Source of the DNA: Akkermansiaceae bacterium UBA1506
Lineage (GTDB): Bacteria > Verrucomicrobiota > Verrucomicrobiia > Verrucomicrobiales > DEV007
DNA length: 43,857 nucleotides
Assembly (NCBI GenBank): GCA_002323995.1
Contig: DCQY01000141.1
Location: 18,861 to 62,717 of the forward strand
Direction: 5' to 3'
The notes beneath the pieces were generated by a model. It was given only the letters and a program-made list of their open reading frames with translations, ran no database searches and was not told where the DNA came from. The translations under genes and the position numbers were made by a program. Shown piece after piece: positions 8,103 through 17,048 of this stretch. Every line of letters starts with the position of its first letter. Within the stretch, counting starts at the first letter, position 1.

Positions 8103-9512
8103 TTAGATCACCGTGCTTAGCGCGAGGGTAAGAGCAAAGCCGATCAAGGAGATCGCGACTGAGAGGATGGTCCAGGTTCTCAGGGTTTGAGCCTCGCTCA
8201 TACCGAGGTAGCGAGAGATGATCCAGAAGCCGGAGTCATTCACGTGCGATAGCATGGTCGATCCCGCCGCAATGGCGATCGTGATTAGTGCCAGATCGGC
8301 GGCGCTGTAATCTCCAGCGGTCACGATACCCGCCATGAGGCCGGCAGCGGTCATCATGGCAACGGTAGCAGAGCCTTGAGCGACGCGGACGATCATCGAA
8401 AAAAGGTAGGCGAGAACAACGGCTGATATCCCGTAGCCACCCAACCATTCGGCGAGAGCATCACCAACGCCACTGGCACCAAGGATTGCTTTGAAGACGC
8501 CGCCAGCACCAGTGATTAAAATAATGATGCCGGCCGGCCCGAGGGCTTTTGTGCTAAGTTCCAATAGCTTGTCTTTGCCGACTCCTCGCATCACTCCCAG
8601 AAAGAGAAGGGCTAGCAGGGTAGCGAGAAGCAGTGCCACTACTGGGTGACCGAGAAATCCGATAACTTTCTGCAACTCAGTTGGATCTTCAACCTTCGCC
8701 CAAGTGCTGCCAAGAACGATCAGAACAATAGGTAGCCCCATGATGGCGGAGACCAGACCGAAGTTTGGGAGAGGTCCCGACTCTTTGGATTCTTCGAAAA
8801 ACGCTGGAATATCGACTTCGATTCCTTTGCAAACTCTTGGCACCATGAAGATGCCAACAATGATCGCCGTTGGAAGACCGATACCAATGCCGTAGAGAAT
8901 GACCCGTCCGAGGTCGGCTCCGAGTATCTCAGCCACGGCGACGGGGCCGGGGGTTGGAGGCACGAAAGCGTGGGTTACAGCCATGCCGCAAACAAGAGGA
9001 AGGCCGAAGATCAGCAGCGACTTTTTTGTATCGCGGGCAAGGGCGTAAATAATGGGTGCAACAATAACGAGTCCCACATCGAGGAAAACCGGGATCGAAA
9101 TGAGGAATCCCGTCAGTAGCATCGCCCACGAAGCCCGCTTTTGGCCAAACAGATTGACCAGTGAATTCGCCAGCGTGTGAGCCCCGCCAGAATGCTCCAA
9201 GATTTGTCCGAAAATGGCACCCAAACCGATGATGGTGGCGATAAAACCGAGAGCACCCCCCATGCCTGATACAATTGTGTTGGGTATGTCCCCGAGCGGC
9301 ATTCCTGCAGCTATGGCGGTGAAGATACTTGCGATGATGAGTGCGATGAAAGCCTGCAACCGAAGCACCAGAATCATGACCAGCAAAAGGACGATTGCAG
9401 CGACAAGAACGCCGAGTAGATAACCGAGTCCAGGGCCGGCGGTTTCAGTCGCTTCGACGGCAGCTAAAGGAGCAGCAGCAGCCTGAGCGATTAGTGTGTT
9501 GATCAGTGTCAT
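8103..9512 (-). CDS. GntP family permease (gluconate:H+ symporter type)
   Basis: A 469-residue integral membrane transporter with a hydrophobic segment every 25-35 residues. The sequence shows GntP-family character throughout, for example the Gly-rich start of the core (GMGGALGFIATIIGLGAIFG), GFLISIPVFLDVGLVI, HAFVPPTPGPVAVAEILGAD, QGSATVAMMTAAG and SHVNDSGFWIISRY. Members import gluconate or related sugar acids with protons. Here it could take up an acid released from extracellular polysaccharide, which is inference. It is the first gene of a two-gene unit with the SGNH hydrolase. The N-terminal 20 residues before the first membrane helix are Ala-rich. The specific substrate cannot be deduced. 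Confidence 0.95.
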   Translation of the reverse strand: MTLINTLIAQAAAAPLAAVEATETAGPGLGYLLGVLVAAIVLLLVMILVLRLQAFIALIIASIFTAIAAGMPLGDIPNTIVSGMGGALGFIATIIGLGAIFGQILEHSGGAHTLANSLVNLFGQKRASWAMLLTGFLISIPVFLDVGLVIVAPIIYALARDTKKSLLIFGLPLVCGMAVTHAFVPPTPGPVAVAEILGADLGRVILYGIGIGLPTAIIVGIFMVPRVCKGIEVDIPAFFEESKESGPLPNFGLVSAIMGLPIVLIVLGSTWAKVEDPTELQKVIGFLGHPVVALLLATLLALLFLGVMRGVGKDKLLELSTKALGPAGIIILITGAGGVFKAILGASGVGDALAEWLGGYGISAVVLAYLFSMIVRVAQGSATVAMMTAAGLMAGIVTAGDYSAADLALITIAIAAGSTMLSHVNDSGFWIISRYLGMSEAQTLRTWTILSVAISLIGFALTLALSTVI

Positions 9513-9744
9513 AGGCAGTAAAAACAGGCGATATGAGAGACCCTGAGTTAGCGGTTTGCTGGTTTGGGGTCAAGCAGATCCTAGGCGCGTGGAAGTGCGG
9601 GGCAGACGGGAATACACTAATTCCTGTCTCATTTCTGCCGTGCTGAAAAATGTGAGTTCTGGTTGCTGGAACCCCATTGCCGAATCAGATTGGAGTTGGA
9701 ATGAATGCGTTTCAGTAAGGGTTGTGAAACGTAAAAAAATCCAG

Positions 9745-11205
9745 ATGAAGTTCGCTTTTGACAACTCCTACAGCAGAATGCCAGACTCGTTTTACCAGAG
9801 GGTGGAACCCAGTCCGGTCAGTTCTCCAGAATTAATCGAAGTCAACCGAGACCTGGCAGCTGTTTTGGGAATTGATCTTGATTGGCTGGAGTCGTCTAAT
9901 GGTCTGGATGTTCTCTCGGGTAATCGGTTTCCCGAGGGATCCGACCCCATTGCGATGGCTTATGCAGGGCATCAATTTGGAGGCTTTTCTCCTCAACTCG
10001 GAGATGGTCGCGCCCTCTTGCTGGGAGAAGTGGTGGGTAAAGATGGAGTGAGACGGGATATCCAACTCAAGGGTTCCGGGCCTACGCAGTTTTCCCGCCG
10101 TGGCGATGGGCGATCTGCGCTTGGTCCGGTGATTCGAGAGTATATCCTTTCGGAGGCGATGGCAGCGCTCGGCGTGCCGACGACACGCGCACTCGCTGCG
10201 GTATCCAGTGGAGACAAAGTCTATCGCGATAGCATGACGGCAGGTGGCGTATTCACTCGCGTGGCACAGTCGCATCTTCGCATCGGGACGTTCCAGTATT
10301 TTGCGGCCCGGGAGGACTTTGACAATTTGAGAGTGCTCGCCGACTACGCCATTGCTCGACACTATCCCAGGGCCATTGAGGCCGATAATCCTTATCTGGA
10401 GTTGTTAGGAGGAGTGATTGAACGCCAGGCTGAGCTAATCGCTCACTGGATGCAAATTGGATTCATCCACGGAGTCATGAACACCGACAACATGAGTATC
10501 TCGGGTGAGACCATCGATTTCGGCCCCTGCGCATTTTTGGATGTCTATCATCCCGAGAAAGTGTTCAGTTCAATTGATCAGCAAGGACGCTATGCCTACG
10601 CAAACCAGGGACCGATTGGTCACTGGAATCTGGTTCGTTTTGCTGAAACCTTGACCCCGCTGATCGATGATGATGCTGAGAAAGCTGTTGCTGGAGCTGA
10701 GTCAGAGTTGAACCGCTTCCCCGAGCTCCATAGCAAAGCGCTCCGCCATCGCTTGCTGCTTAAGATTGGCCTTAAGGAAGGAGGCGATAACGACTGGGAA
10801 CTTGTTCAAGAATTGTTATCGATCATGTCGGATGGGTATGCGGATTTTACTCTGACCTTTCGTCATCTCTCTGATGCTCTCGAGGTAGGTAAAGAAACGG
10901 GACTGCTTGATCAGTTTTCTGACACTCAAAAGATTGCTTCATGGCTGACTTCGTGGCGGTCACGAATGTCCAATGAGGATGTGACGCTCGCTCTCGAATC
11001 GATGAGACGAGCCAACCCCGTCTTCATACCCCGCAATCACCGTGTCGAAGAAGCCATTGCGGCCGCCTACGAGGGGGATTATGTCCCATTTCGCAAGCTC
11101 AACGAACTGTTGCAGCGTCCCTTCGAGGAACAGGCAGCTTATTCGGAATACGAACTTGCTCCTAAGCCTTCAGAAGTGGTCTGCGCGACATTTTGCGGAA
11201 CATAA
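9745..11205 (+). CDS. selO: Protein adenylyltransferase SelO (YdiU)
   Basis: A 486-residue pseudokinase-fold enzyme that transfers AMP from ATP to Ser/Thr/Tyr of protein targets. The known active-site residues of SelO can be placed with conserved spacing: K109 in DIQLKGSG, E132 in REYILSEA, D248 and N249 in GVMNTDNMSI, and D258 in ETIDFG. The C-terminus reads VVCATFCGT, the Cys-containing tail seen in bacterial SelO proteins in place of the selenocysteine of animal forms. The frame is open upstream to 9556, but the 63 extra residues do not look like SelO, so ATG 9745 (MKFAFDNSY) is chosen; length then matches E. coli YdiU (478). It is transcribed away from the GntP gene and is probably a single housekeeping or redox-stress gene. 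Confidence 0.94.
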   Translation: MKFAFDNSYSRMPDSFYQRVEPSPVSSPELIEVNRDLAAVLGIDLDWLESSNGLDVLSGNRFPEGSDPIAMAYAGHQFGGFSPQLGDGRALLLGEVVGKDGVRRDIQLKGSGPTQFSRRGDGRSALGPVIREYILSEAMAALGVPTTRALAAVSSGDKVYRDSMTAGGVFTRVAQSHLRIGTFQYFAAREDFDNLRVLADYAIARHYPRAIEADNPYLELLGGVIERQAELIAHWMQIGFIHGVMNTDNMSISGETIDFGPCAFLDVYHPEKVFSSIDQQGRYAYANQGPIGHWNLVRFAETLTPLIDDDAEKAVAGAESELNRFPELHSKALRHRLLLKIGLKEGGDNDWELVQELLSIMSDGYADFTLTFRHLSDALEVGKETGLLDQFSDTQKIASWLTSWRSRMSNEDVTLALESMRRANPVFIPRNHRVEEAIAAAYEGDYVPFRKLNELLQRPFEEQAAYSEYELAPKPSEVVCATFCGT

Positions 11206-11275
11206 AATTATTGTCACAGCACGATTACGCTGATTGTAATGTTCCCTGGTCATCCGTCGGTGACCGGACGATAAC

Positions 11276-12745
11276 ATGAAACACGCTTTGTTTTTAAAGA
11301 GTTCGTTTTTGGGGTTCACTCTGGGGGTAGTGGCCTCGAGTGGCCAAGCCAAAGAGTCACCCAACATTCTGTTTATCATTGCTGATGATGCGTCTCGCCA
11401 CTTTGGTCAAGCTTATGATTGTGACTGGGTGAGGACTCCCAATATCGACAAACTGGCGGAAGAAGGGGTCGTCTTTGATAATGCTTATGTCGCCACGGCA
11501 AAGTGCGCTCCCTGTCGCGCTTCAATAATGACCGGGCGTTTCCCCTGGCAGATCGAAGCGGGAGCGAATCACCAGAATGTGTTTCCTGACAACTACCCGG
11601 CCTTCGGAGAGGTGTTGCAGGCAGCTGGTATTCAAACCGGAGCCGTGGGTAAGACCTGGGGGCCGGGGACGGCACACCACGTCGACGGTTCAGCTCGCGA
11701 TTTCGGGCTGACCATCATTAGTAAGAAAAAGGTGCCGGACGACTTCTTCGGAAATTTCTTGAAAGCGAGGAAAGAAGGGGCCCCGGCGTTTTTCTATTGG
11801 CATGGCAGCAGTGACCCTCATCGCGGGTACAAGAAGGACTCAGGTATCGCTGCTGGAAAGAAGCTCTCGGACATTGATCATGTTCCTGCCTACTGGCCTG
11901 ACAACGACATCGTTCGAGGCGACATGCTCAACTACTCGATCGAGGTGGAGCGGTTCGATACCCATGTCGGGGAATTACTGGCTGACCTGGAGGCTTCCGG
12001 TGAAGCGGAGAACACCCTCGTCATCGTCACTTCAGACCACGGAATGCCGTTTCCCCGCGTGAAGGGGCACACCTTTGATGATGCGCATCGCGTGCCGCTC
12101 GTGATGCGTTGGCCTGCGGGAATCAAGAATCCGGGTCGCCGGGTTGAAGAACTCGTCAGCTTTGTCGATTTTGCCGCGACCTTCATCGATCTTCAGCAAG
12201 GCGATTCGGAAGCCATGGGAATGGAACTGAGTGGAAAGAGCCTGGCGGATCTCCTGCGTGACGAGCCGAGTCACCCACGTGACTTCGTTCTGATTGGGCG
12301 GGAACGGAATGATGTCTATGCCCGTCCCGGTTCGCCGTCAGGCCTGGGTTATCCAGCGCGTGGGATTCGCATGGGGGATTATCTCTACGTTCACAATTTT
12401 GAACCCGACCGCTGGCCCTGTGGCAACATCGAGCTTGGCTTGAGGGATACCGACAGGGGCCCGACGAAGTCGGTTCTCATGGAGATGGATATGGAAACCG
12501 CCTTCTGGAAGCATAACTTCGGCAAGCGTCCGGCCGACATGCTGTTCAATGTGGTGGAAGATCCTGACTGTGTCGCCAATTTAGCAACAGACGGAAGCCA
12601 AGCCGGGCGATTGAAGGATATGAAGAAACGGATGCTGCAGGAATTGAAGGAGCAAGGGGATCCTCGTGCGCTTGGAAACGGTGAAGTTTTTGATAACTAT
12701 CCAACGGTCAAGCCTGCTCCAAACGGGTGGGAAACGAAGAAGTAA
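11276..12745 (+). CDS. Sulfatase, heparan N-sulfatase-like
   Basis: A 489-residue secreted sulfatase. A signal peptide of about 25 residues (ending near SGQA) is followed by NILFIIADDASRHFGQAY, the metal-binding start of the fold, and the formylglycine motif CAPCR with cysteine 77. The DDASRHFG and PWQIEAGANHQ stretches and the C-terminal MLFNVVEDPDCVANLA are typical of the N-sulfoglucosamine sulfohydrolase-like branch. The likely action is removal of sulfate from a sulfated sugar. A small hairpin (GGTCA/TGACC, 11248-11265) lies just before the start and no clear Shine-Dalgarno is visible. The following esterase starts 4 bases after its stop, so the two are co-transcribed. Confidence 0.92.
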   Translation: MKHALFLKSSFLGFTLGVVASSGQAKESPNILFIIADDASRHFGQAYDCDWVRTPNIDKLAEEGVVFDNAYVATAKCAPCRASIMTGRFPWQIEAGANHQNVFPDNYPAFGEVLQAAGIQTGAVGKTWGPGTAHHVDGSARDFGLTIISKKKVPDDFFGNFLKARKEGAPAFFYWHGSSDPHRGYKKDSGIAAGKKLSDIDHVPAYWPDNDIVRGDMLNYSIEVERFDTHVGELLADLEASGEAENTLVIVTSDHGMPFPRVKGHTFDDAHRVPLVMRWPAGIKNPGRRVEELVSFVDFAATFIDLQQGDSEAMGMELSGKSLADLLRDEPSHPRDFVLIGRERNDVYARPGSPSGLGYPARGIRMGDYLYVHNFEPDRWPCGNIELGLRDTDRGPTKSVLMEMDMETAFWKHNFGKRPADMLFNVVEDPDCVANLATDGSQAGRLKDMKKRMLQELKEQGDPRALGNGEVFDNYPTVKPAPNGWETKK

Positions 12746-12749
12746 AACG

Positions 12750-13517
12750 ATGAGGTATCTATCATTTTTCTCTGCAGTATTCGCTGTTTCTTATTCCAGT
12801 CTGGTTGCGCAGGGTGGAAGTTGGGCAGAACTTTATGAACCGCAGGTGTATCAAAAGATGCCTGTCAGGGTGATGAAACCGATCGACTTCGATTCATCGA
12901 ATAACTACCCGGTCATTCTCTCCTTGCATGGTGCCGGTGGTAAAGGAACGGACAATAACAAGCAGCTCAAGGATTGGAACAAGCAACTGGCTGAGAAGGC
13001 GATTCGTGAAAAATTTCCCTGTTACGTCGTGGCGCCCCAGGCGCCAAGTCTTTGGAATGCGGAGGAGCTAAAGAAGATTCAGTCATTGATTGCTGAGCTG
13101 CCGGCGGTCGATATGAGTCGCATCTACATCATGGGGCACTCCATGGGTGGGCATGGAACCTACATCTACATTCAACTCGAGCCGACCTACTTTGCCGCTG
13201 CAGCACCATCCGCAGGGAGCGGTTTGAAGCGGTCGGAAGACTTCATTGCCCCGGCGAAGATCAAGGATATCCCGATCTGGGCGTTTCATGGCGACAAGGA
13301 CGGAGTGTGTCCCTACGAAAAACAGCGGGTCGTTTTTGAAGCTCTGAAAGAACTGGGCGGCAACATGAAGCTGACAACCTGGGAAGGAGACAATCACGGT
13401 GTATCCGGCAAAATGATTCCGGGGGCTGAAAACGGGAAAACCGAATTCAGTGGTGATCGTTGTGACCCTGAGTCTGATTTCTTGACCTGGCTCTTCAACC
13501 AGAAGAAAGGCTCCTGA
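12750..13517 (+). CDS. Alpha/beta hydrolase (carboxylesterase), secreted
   Basis: A 255-residue serine hydrolase of the dienelactone hydrolase/feruloyl esterase-like type. A signal peptide covers residues 1-20. The nucleophile elbow GHSMGG has S131; the probable triad partners are D184 in HGDKDGVCPY and H216 in GDNHGVSG. The oxyanion region is LSLHGAGGKG. The frame is open from 12666 inside the sulfatase gene, but ATG 12750 gives the signal peptide at the N-terminus and lies 4 bases past the sulfatase stop. It probably removes ester-linked groups from a glycan that the partner sulfatase also attacks. The stop lies only 6 bases from the convergent sulfatase gene. Confidence 0.9.
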   Translation: MRYLSFFSAVFAVSYSSLVAQGGSWAELYEPQVYQKMPVRVMKPIDFDSSNNYPVILSLHGAGGKGTDNNKQLKDWNKQLAEKAIREKFPCYVVAPQAPSLWNAEELKKIQSLIAELPAVDMSRIYIMGHSMGGHGTYIYIQLEPTYFAAAAPSAGSGLKRSEDFIAPAKIKDIPIWAFHGDKDGVCPYEKQRVVFEALKELGGNMKLTTWEGDNHGVSGKMIPGAENGKTEFSGDRCDPESDFLTWLFNQKKGS

Positions 13518-13523
13518 ATACCC

Positions 13524-14957
13524 CTACTTCTTCTTCGGTGCTGGAGGGGTCCATTCGGGTGAACGAATGTGGGCTTCTTCAAGATAGCGCTCGGCTTGCT
13601 GAACAAGTTCAGGTAACTGGCTGGCGAGGTCCTTCTCTTCGCCAATGTCATCGACGACGTTGTAGAGCTGAATCGGTCCGCCGATCCAGGGTTCTTTCAC
13701 GACTTTCCACTTTCCAAATCGCAGGGCTTGCTTGCCGCCTTTCTCATAGGACTCCCAGTAAAGGTAGGGTGCCGTTTCCTGGTCTTTTTCTCCCATGAGA
13801 GTGGGAAGGAAAGACAGGCTGTCACGCCCTTCCGGCAGTTGCAGTCCGGCGAGTTCGCAGGCAGTGGCAAGGACGTCGCCGAAGTAAGCCGGGCGGTCGG
13901 AAACTGAACCAGCCGGAACCGTGCCGGGCCACCAGGCAATCGTGGGGACACGGATACCTCCATCAGTGAGATCCCGTTTCATACCGCGGACGGGTCCGTT
14001 GGCATTGAAAAACTCCATGTCGTTGCCACCCTCGGTATGGGGGCCATTGTCGCTGGTGAACATGATGAGGGTGTTGTCGGCGATGCCCCAATCTTTCAAC
14101 AGCTCGATGACCTTGCCGACGTAGCCATCCATGCGGGTGATCATGGCCGCTTGGCCTTTGTCCGGGTTGGACCAGTCCTTGTCGGCGTAGATGTCGTAGT
14201 CCGGAACTTCCTGGCCGTCGCCGGTGCCTCGAGTCGCCTCGTTATTGGCGTGCGGCATATTGATAGAAAGATAGAGGAAGAAGGGCTGGTCCCTCACTTC
14301 CTCAAGCCACTTGTAGGTGCGCTCCATGACGAGGTCAGGCACATAGTCGAGCTTGGTTTCTTCGGTGGCCCAGCCGGCGCCGTCGTCTTCTTTGCCTTGT
14401 TCGGTGCGCATCTTGATCCACTCCGGCGCATACTTGTTCCGCAACATCACTTTCTCGTATTGATCGATGATGAACTCGGGATAGAAATTGTGGGCGTGGC
14501 GCTGATTGAGGTAGCCGTAGAAGTCATCGAAGCCGTGCTTCATGGGATGACCAACGGAGTCGAGTTCCCCGAGTCCCCACTTGCCGAAGAGAGCCGTCGC
14601 GTAGCCGGCTTTCTTAAGTTCTCCGGGAACGGTGATTTCACCCGGTTGCAGAGTTTGCTTGTTCTGATTGTTGGCATTGCCGCGGACCCAGCAGTGCCCC
14701 ATGTGCAGGCCCGTCATGAGCACGCAGCGGCTCGGGGCGCACACGGTGGCGCCTGAGTAAAAATCAGTCAGCTTCATGCCCTCGGCCGCCATTTGGTCGA
14801 GGTGGGGTGTTTTAATGTGTTCGCTGCCAAAGCAGCCGAGATCGCCATAGCCGAGGTCGTCGGCAAGGATGAAAATGAAGTTGGGTTTATCCTCGGCCTG
14901 AGCCCAGGCGAGCGACAGAAAAGCTACGATGGCGAAGCTGGTGATGATTTTGTGCAT
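13524..14957 (-). CDS. Sulfatase, arylsulfatase A-like, secreted
   Basis: A 477-residue sulfatase with a signal peptide (about residues 1-21), the metal-binding motif NFIFILADDLGYGDLGCFG and the formylglycine motif CAPSR with cysteine 73 in GATVCAPSRC. It shows further family signatures: GKWGLGELDS and TSDNGPHTEGGND. It is the last of four closely spaced minus-strand genes (gap 45 bases to the SGNH gene), behind the PVC cytochrome and the flavoprotein, so it probably belongs to the transcript driven from the candidate ECF promoter at 19658-19684. Its end is 6 bases from that of the convergent esterase. Confidence 0.93.
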   Translation of the reverse strand: MHKIITSFAIVAFLSLAWAQAEDKPNFIFILADDLGYGDLGCFGSEHIKTPHLDQMAAEGMKLTDFYSGATVCAPSRCVLMTGLHMGHCWVRGNANNQNKQTLQPGEITVPGELKKAGYATALFGKWGLGELDSVGHPMKHGFDDFYGYLNQRHAHNFYPEFIIDQYEKVMLRNKYAPEWIKMRTEQGKEDDGAGWATEETKLDYVPDLVMERTYKWLEEVRDQPFFLYLSINMPHANNEATRGTGDGQEVPDYDIYADKDWSNPDKGQAAMITRMDGYVGKVIELLKDWGIADNTLIMFTSDNGPHTEGGNDMEFFNANGPVRGMKRDLTDGGIRVPTIAWWPGTVPAGSVSDRPAYFGDVLATACELAGLQLPEGRDSLSFLPTLMGEKDQETAPYLYWESYEKGGKQALRFGKWKVVKEPWIGGPIQLYNVVDDIGEEKDLASQLPELVQQAERYLEEAHIRSPEWTPPAPKKK

Positions 14958-15002
14958 ATCGTATCGAAGCAGGATGCTTTTGGATCTGCAAGTGCGCGAT
15001 CG

Positions 15003-15737
15003 CTACTGCCTTTTGTCGTCGACTAGTACTGAATCGAGGTGGCTCTTGATGGCCGCTGCCCAGCGGGTGTATCCGTCCTGATTCAAGTGAAGTTTGTCGT
15101 CCACAAAGAGTTCAGATCGAGGTTTGTTTTTTTTATCAAAAAAAATGCTCTCTGTGCCGATGAACCATGTGTTTTCGGTAGACTCACAAAAATTACGAAC
15201 CGCGTTATTGGCTAGCTTGATTTGGGGCCAGTGTTCCCATCTTTTCTCGGTTGGTGTCGTTGCGATGAAAAAAGCGGCAGCTTCCGGTTGGTGTTCCTTT
15301 ACTTTTTTCCTTACGTAGGCTGCCAGAGCTGCCACTTCTTCGGGTGCCTTATCTTTGCCTTTACCGCCGATATCGTTCGCCACAAAGAATACGATGGCAC
15401 GGAATTGATGCGGTGAAATCAGCTGATCCGCGAAGATGGCCACGTCAGACCATTTGGATCCCCCAAAGCCTCGATTGATCGAGAGATAGGGGAGCATGTC
15501 TTTTCCCATGTCCTCCCATCGGCGAAAACTAGAGCTGCCGACGAAGAGAATGGCATCAGTGGATTGAGACAGCCCGTCATTGGCGACTCCGAATGCTTTT
15601 ATGTCTGCTCTCCACTTCTCAGCAGCCTCTGCCTTATACTTTTCGAGATCGACGGGTTCTTGGGCATTTGTTGGACCTGCGGTGTAAAATGCAAGAGCTA
15701 GAGCAACCCAAAATGAGCGGAGGTGTTGTGACTTCAT
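15003..15737 (-). CDS. SGNH/GDSL-like hydrolase with GSSS nucleophile motif
   Basis: A 244-residue secreted protein (signal peptide about 1-25, ending TNAQ). The fold shows SGNH features: FVGSSSFRRWEDM around residues 66-76 in place of the usual GDSL box, RGFGGSKWSD (block II), FFVANDIGGKGK (block III Asn) and DKLHLNQDGY with the D-x-x-H pair. The Asp after Gly in block I is replaced by Ser, while a nucleophilic Ser is still present. This variant occurs in SGNH proteins of PVC bacteria and may still be an active esterase. ATG 15737 is preferred over the TTG at 15743. It starts 21 bases past the flavoprotein stop and 45 bases before the sulfatase start. Confidence 0.86.
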   Translation of the reverse strand: MKSQHLRSFWVALALAFYTAGPTNAQEPVDLEKYKAEAAEKWRADIKAFGVANDGLSQSTDAILFVGSSSFRRWEDMGKDMLPYLSINRGFGGSKWSDVAIFADQLISPHQFRAIVFFVANDIGGKGKDKAPEEVAALAAYVRKKVKEHQPEAAAFFIATTPTEKRWEHWPQIKLANNAVRNFCESTENTWFIGTESIFFDKKNKPRSELFVDDKLHLNQDGYTRWAAAIKSHLDSVLVDDKRQ

Positions 15738-15758
15738 ACGCAATTCAGAGTCTCGACT

Positions 15759-16994
15759 CTAGCAATTTAGCACCGCTTTGCCAACACGCGTTCCTGTTGC
15801 GAGACAAGCTTGGAGGAGATAGCCACCTGTGGGGGCTTCCCAATCGATCATTTCTCCGGCAACGAAGACACCGGGAAGCTTCCGTAGCATCAGATTTTCA
15901 TCCAGTTCTTCCCATCGGATTCCTCCAGCAGAAGAAATGGCTTCAGCAACCGGTCGCGGTCTTTCGAGAGGAATTTGGCAGTGCTTGACCTCGTGCGCCA
16001 GCTGCTCAGCTGACTCCCAAGGACCCCGGTTGGGCAGATGCTTTAGAATGGATGCGGTTCCTGCATCGAGCTTCCAGCGCCGCTTTGCTTCTCGGACAAA
16101 ATTCCGCTTCACCTTGCCGAAGCGTGCGATTAGTTCTTGAGCCGTCAGGTCCGGCTTGAAGTCGATCATTATCTCCGGTGAATCCATGGAGCGGAGATTG
16201 GGGCCCAGGTGATAGATGGGTCCACCTTCAAGTCCGTACTGCGTGATGACCAGTTCCCCGCGTCGGTTTTCATCACCAACGATGAGATTAAGATTCTTTA
16301 GGGGCTTCCCTTCAACTTCTTCAAGGATTTCGGAGGGCCAGTCGACTTCCCAGCCACAGTTGGCGGCAAGGAGAGGATTAATACTAACACCCCGTGCTTC
16401 TAGAAAAGGGACCCAGTGACCGGTTGATCCGGTCTTTGGCCATGAAGCGCCGCCCAGAGCGAGAATGACCCGTTCGTGTTGCGTGCTGAATTGGCCATCA
16501 CCATAACGAAAGAGAAGCGAACCATCGGGGTGGAAACCTGTCCATAGATGCCGGGTCTGAAACTTCACTCCAAGTTTTCGAAGCTGCTCGACCCATCTTC
16601 GCAGTAGTGGGGCTGCTTTGATGTGGCCATTGACCGGAATGGGAAATACTTTGCCGCTACTGGCAACGAAGGTCTCGATGCCGAGATTGGCTGCCCATTC
16701 TCGCAGTGCCCGGTTGTCGAATTGGCAAAGGATTTCGTCCCAGATATCGCATCTTATCTCGGAGCGGCTGTAACGCCGCAGAAATGAGGGCCAGCTTTCT
16801 CCGTTAGTAAGATTGAGCCCACTTTTCCCGGCGACAAGAAACTTACGCCCGACTGAGGGCATGGCGTCATAAAGAGTGACCCGTGCGCCTCCCTCTGCGG
16901 CGACTTCGGCAGCGCGGAGGCCGGCCGGTCCTCCGCCGATGATGCCGATGTCAGGTGTTGTCGCAGTGGCCGCCAAGAAGATGTAATCTAGCAT
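15759..16994 (-). CDS. HI0933-like NAD(P)/FAD-dependent oxidoreductase
   Basis: A 411-residue flavoprotein of the HI0933 (BaiN-like) family. The dinucleotide-binding motif GGGPAG is at residues 20-25, followed by the family signature SVGRKFLVAGKSGLNLTNGE near 47-66. Near the C-terminus GVFVAGEMIDWEAPTGGYLLQACLATG is the second FAD-contacting motif. No signal peptide is evident, so it should be cytoplasmic. The natural reaction is not known for most members. It sits 54 bases after the PVC cytochrome gene and 21 bases before the SGNH gene, so it is likely in the same transcript. Whether it serves that pathway or is only placed there is open. Confidence 0.91.
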   Translation of the reverse strand: MLDYIFLAATATTPDIGIIGGGPAGLRAAEVAAEGGARVTLYDAMPSVGRKFLVAGKSGLNLTNGESWPSFLRRYSRSEIRCDIWDEILCQFDNRALREWAANLGIETFVASSGKVFPIPVNGHIKAAPLLRRWVEQLRKLGVKFQTRHLWTGFHPDGSLLFRYGDGQFSTQHERVILALGGASWPKTGSTGHWVPFLEARGVSINPLLAANCGWEVDWPSEILEEVEGKPLKNLNLIVGDENRRGELVITQYGLEGGPIYHLGPNLRSMDSPEIMIDFKPDLTAQELIARFGKVKRNFVREAKRRWKLDAGTASILKHLPNRGPWESAEQLAHEVKHCQIPLERPRPVAEAISSAGGIRWEELDENLMLRKLPGVFVAGEMIDWEAPTGGYLLQACLATGTRVGKAVLNC

Positions 16995-17048
16995 TCATGA
17001 TGCGGATATGACCGGAATTTCTTTCTGAAAGACTGACTTTTACGAAGA

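Noticed and set aside
9631..9640. GGCAGAAAT on the minus strand upstream of the GntP gene
   Set aside because: One mismatch in the first block and no recognisable second block; the A-tract is missing as well.
9556..9744. 63-residue N-terminal extension of SelO
   Set aside because: SelO proteins begin near MKFAFDNSY; the extra part shows no similarity in style and starts without support.
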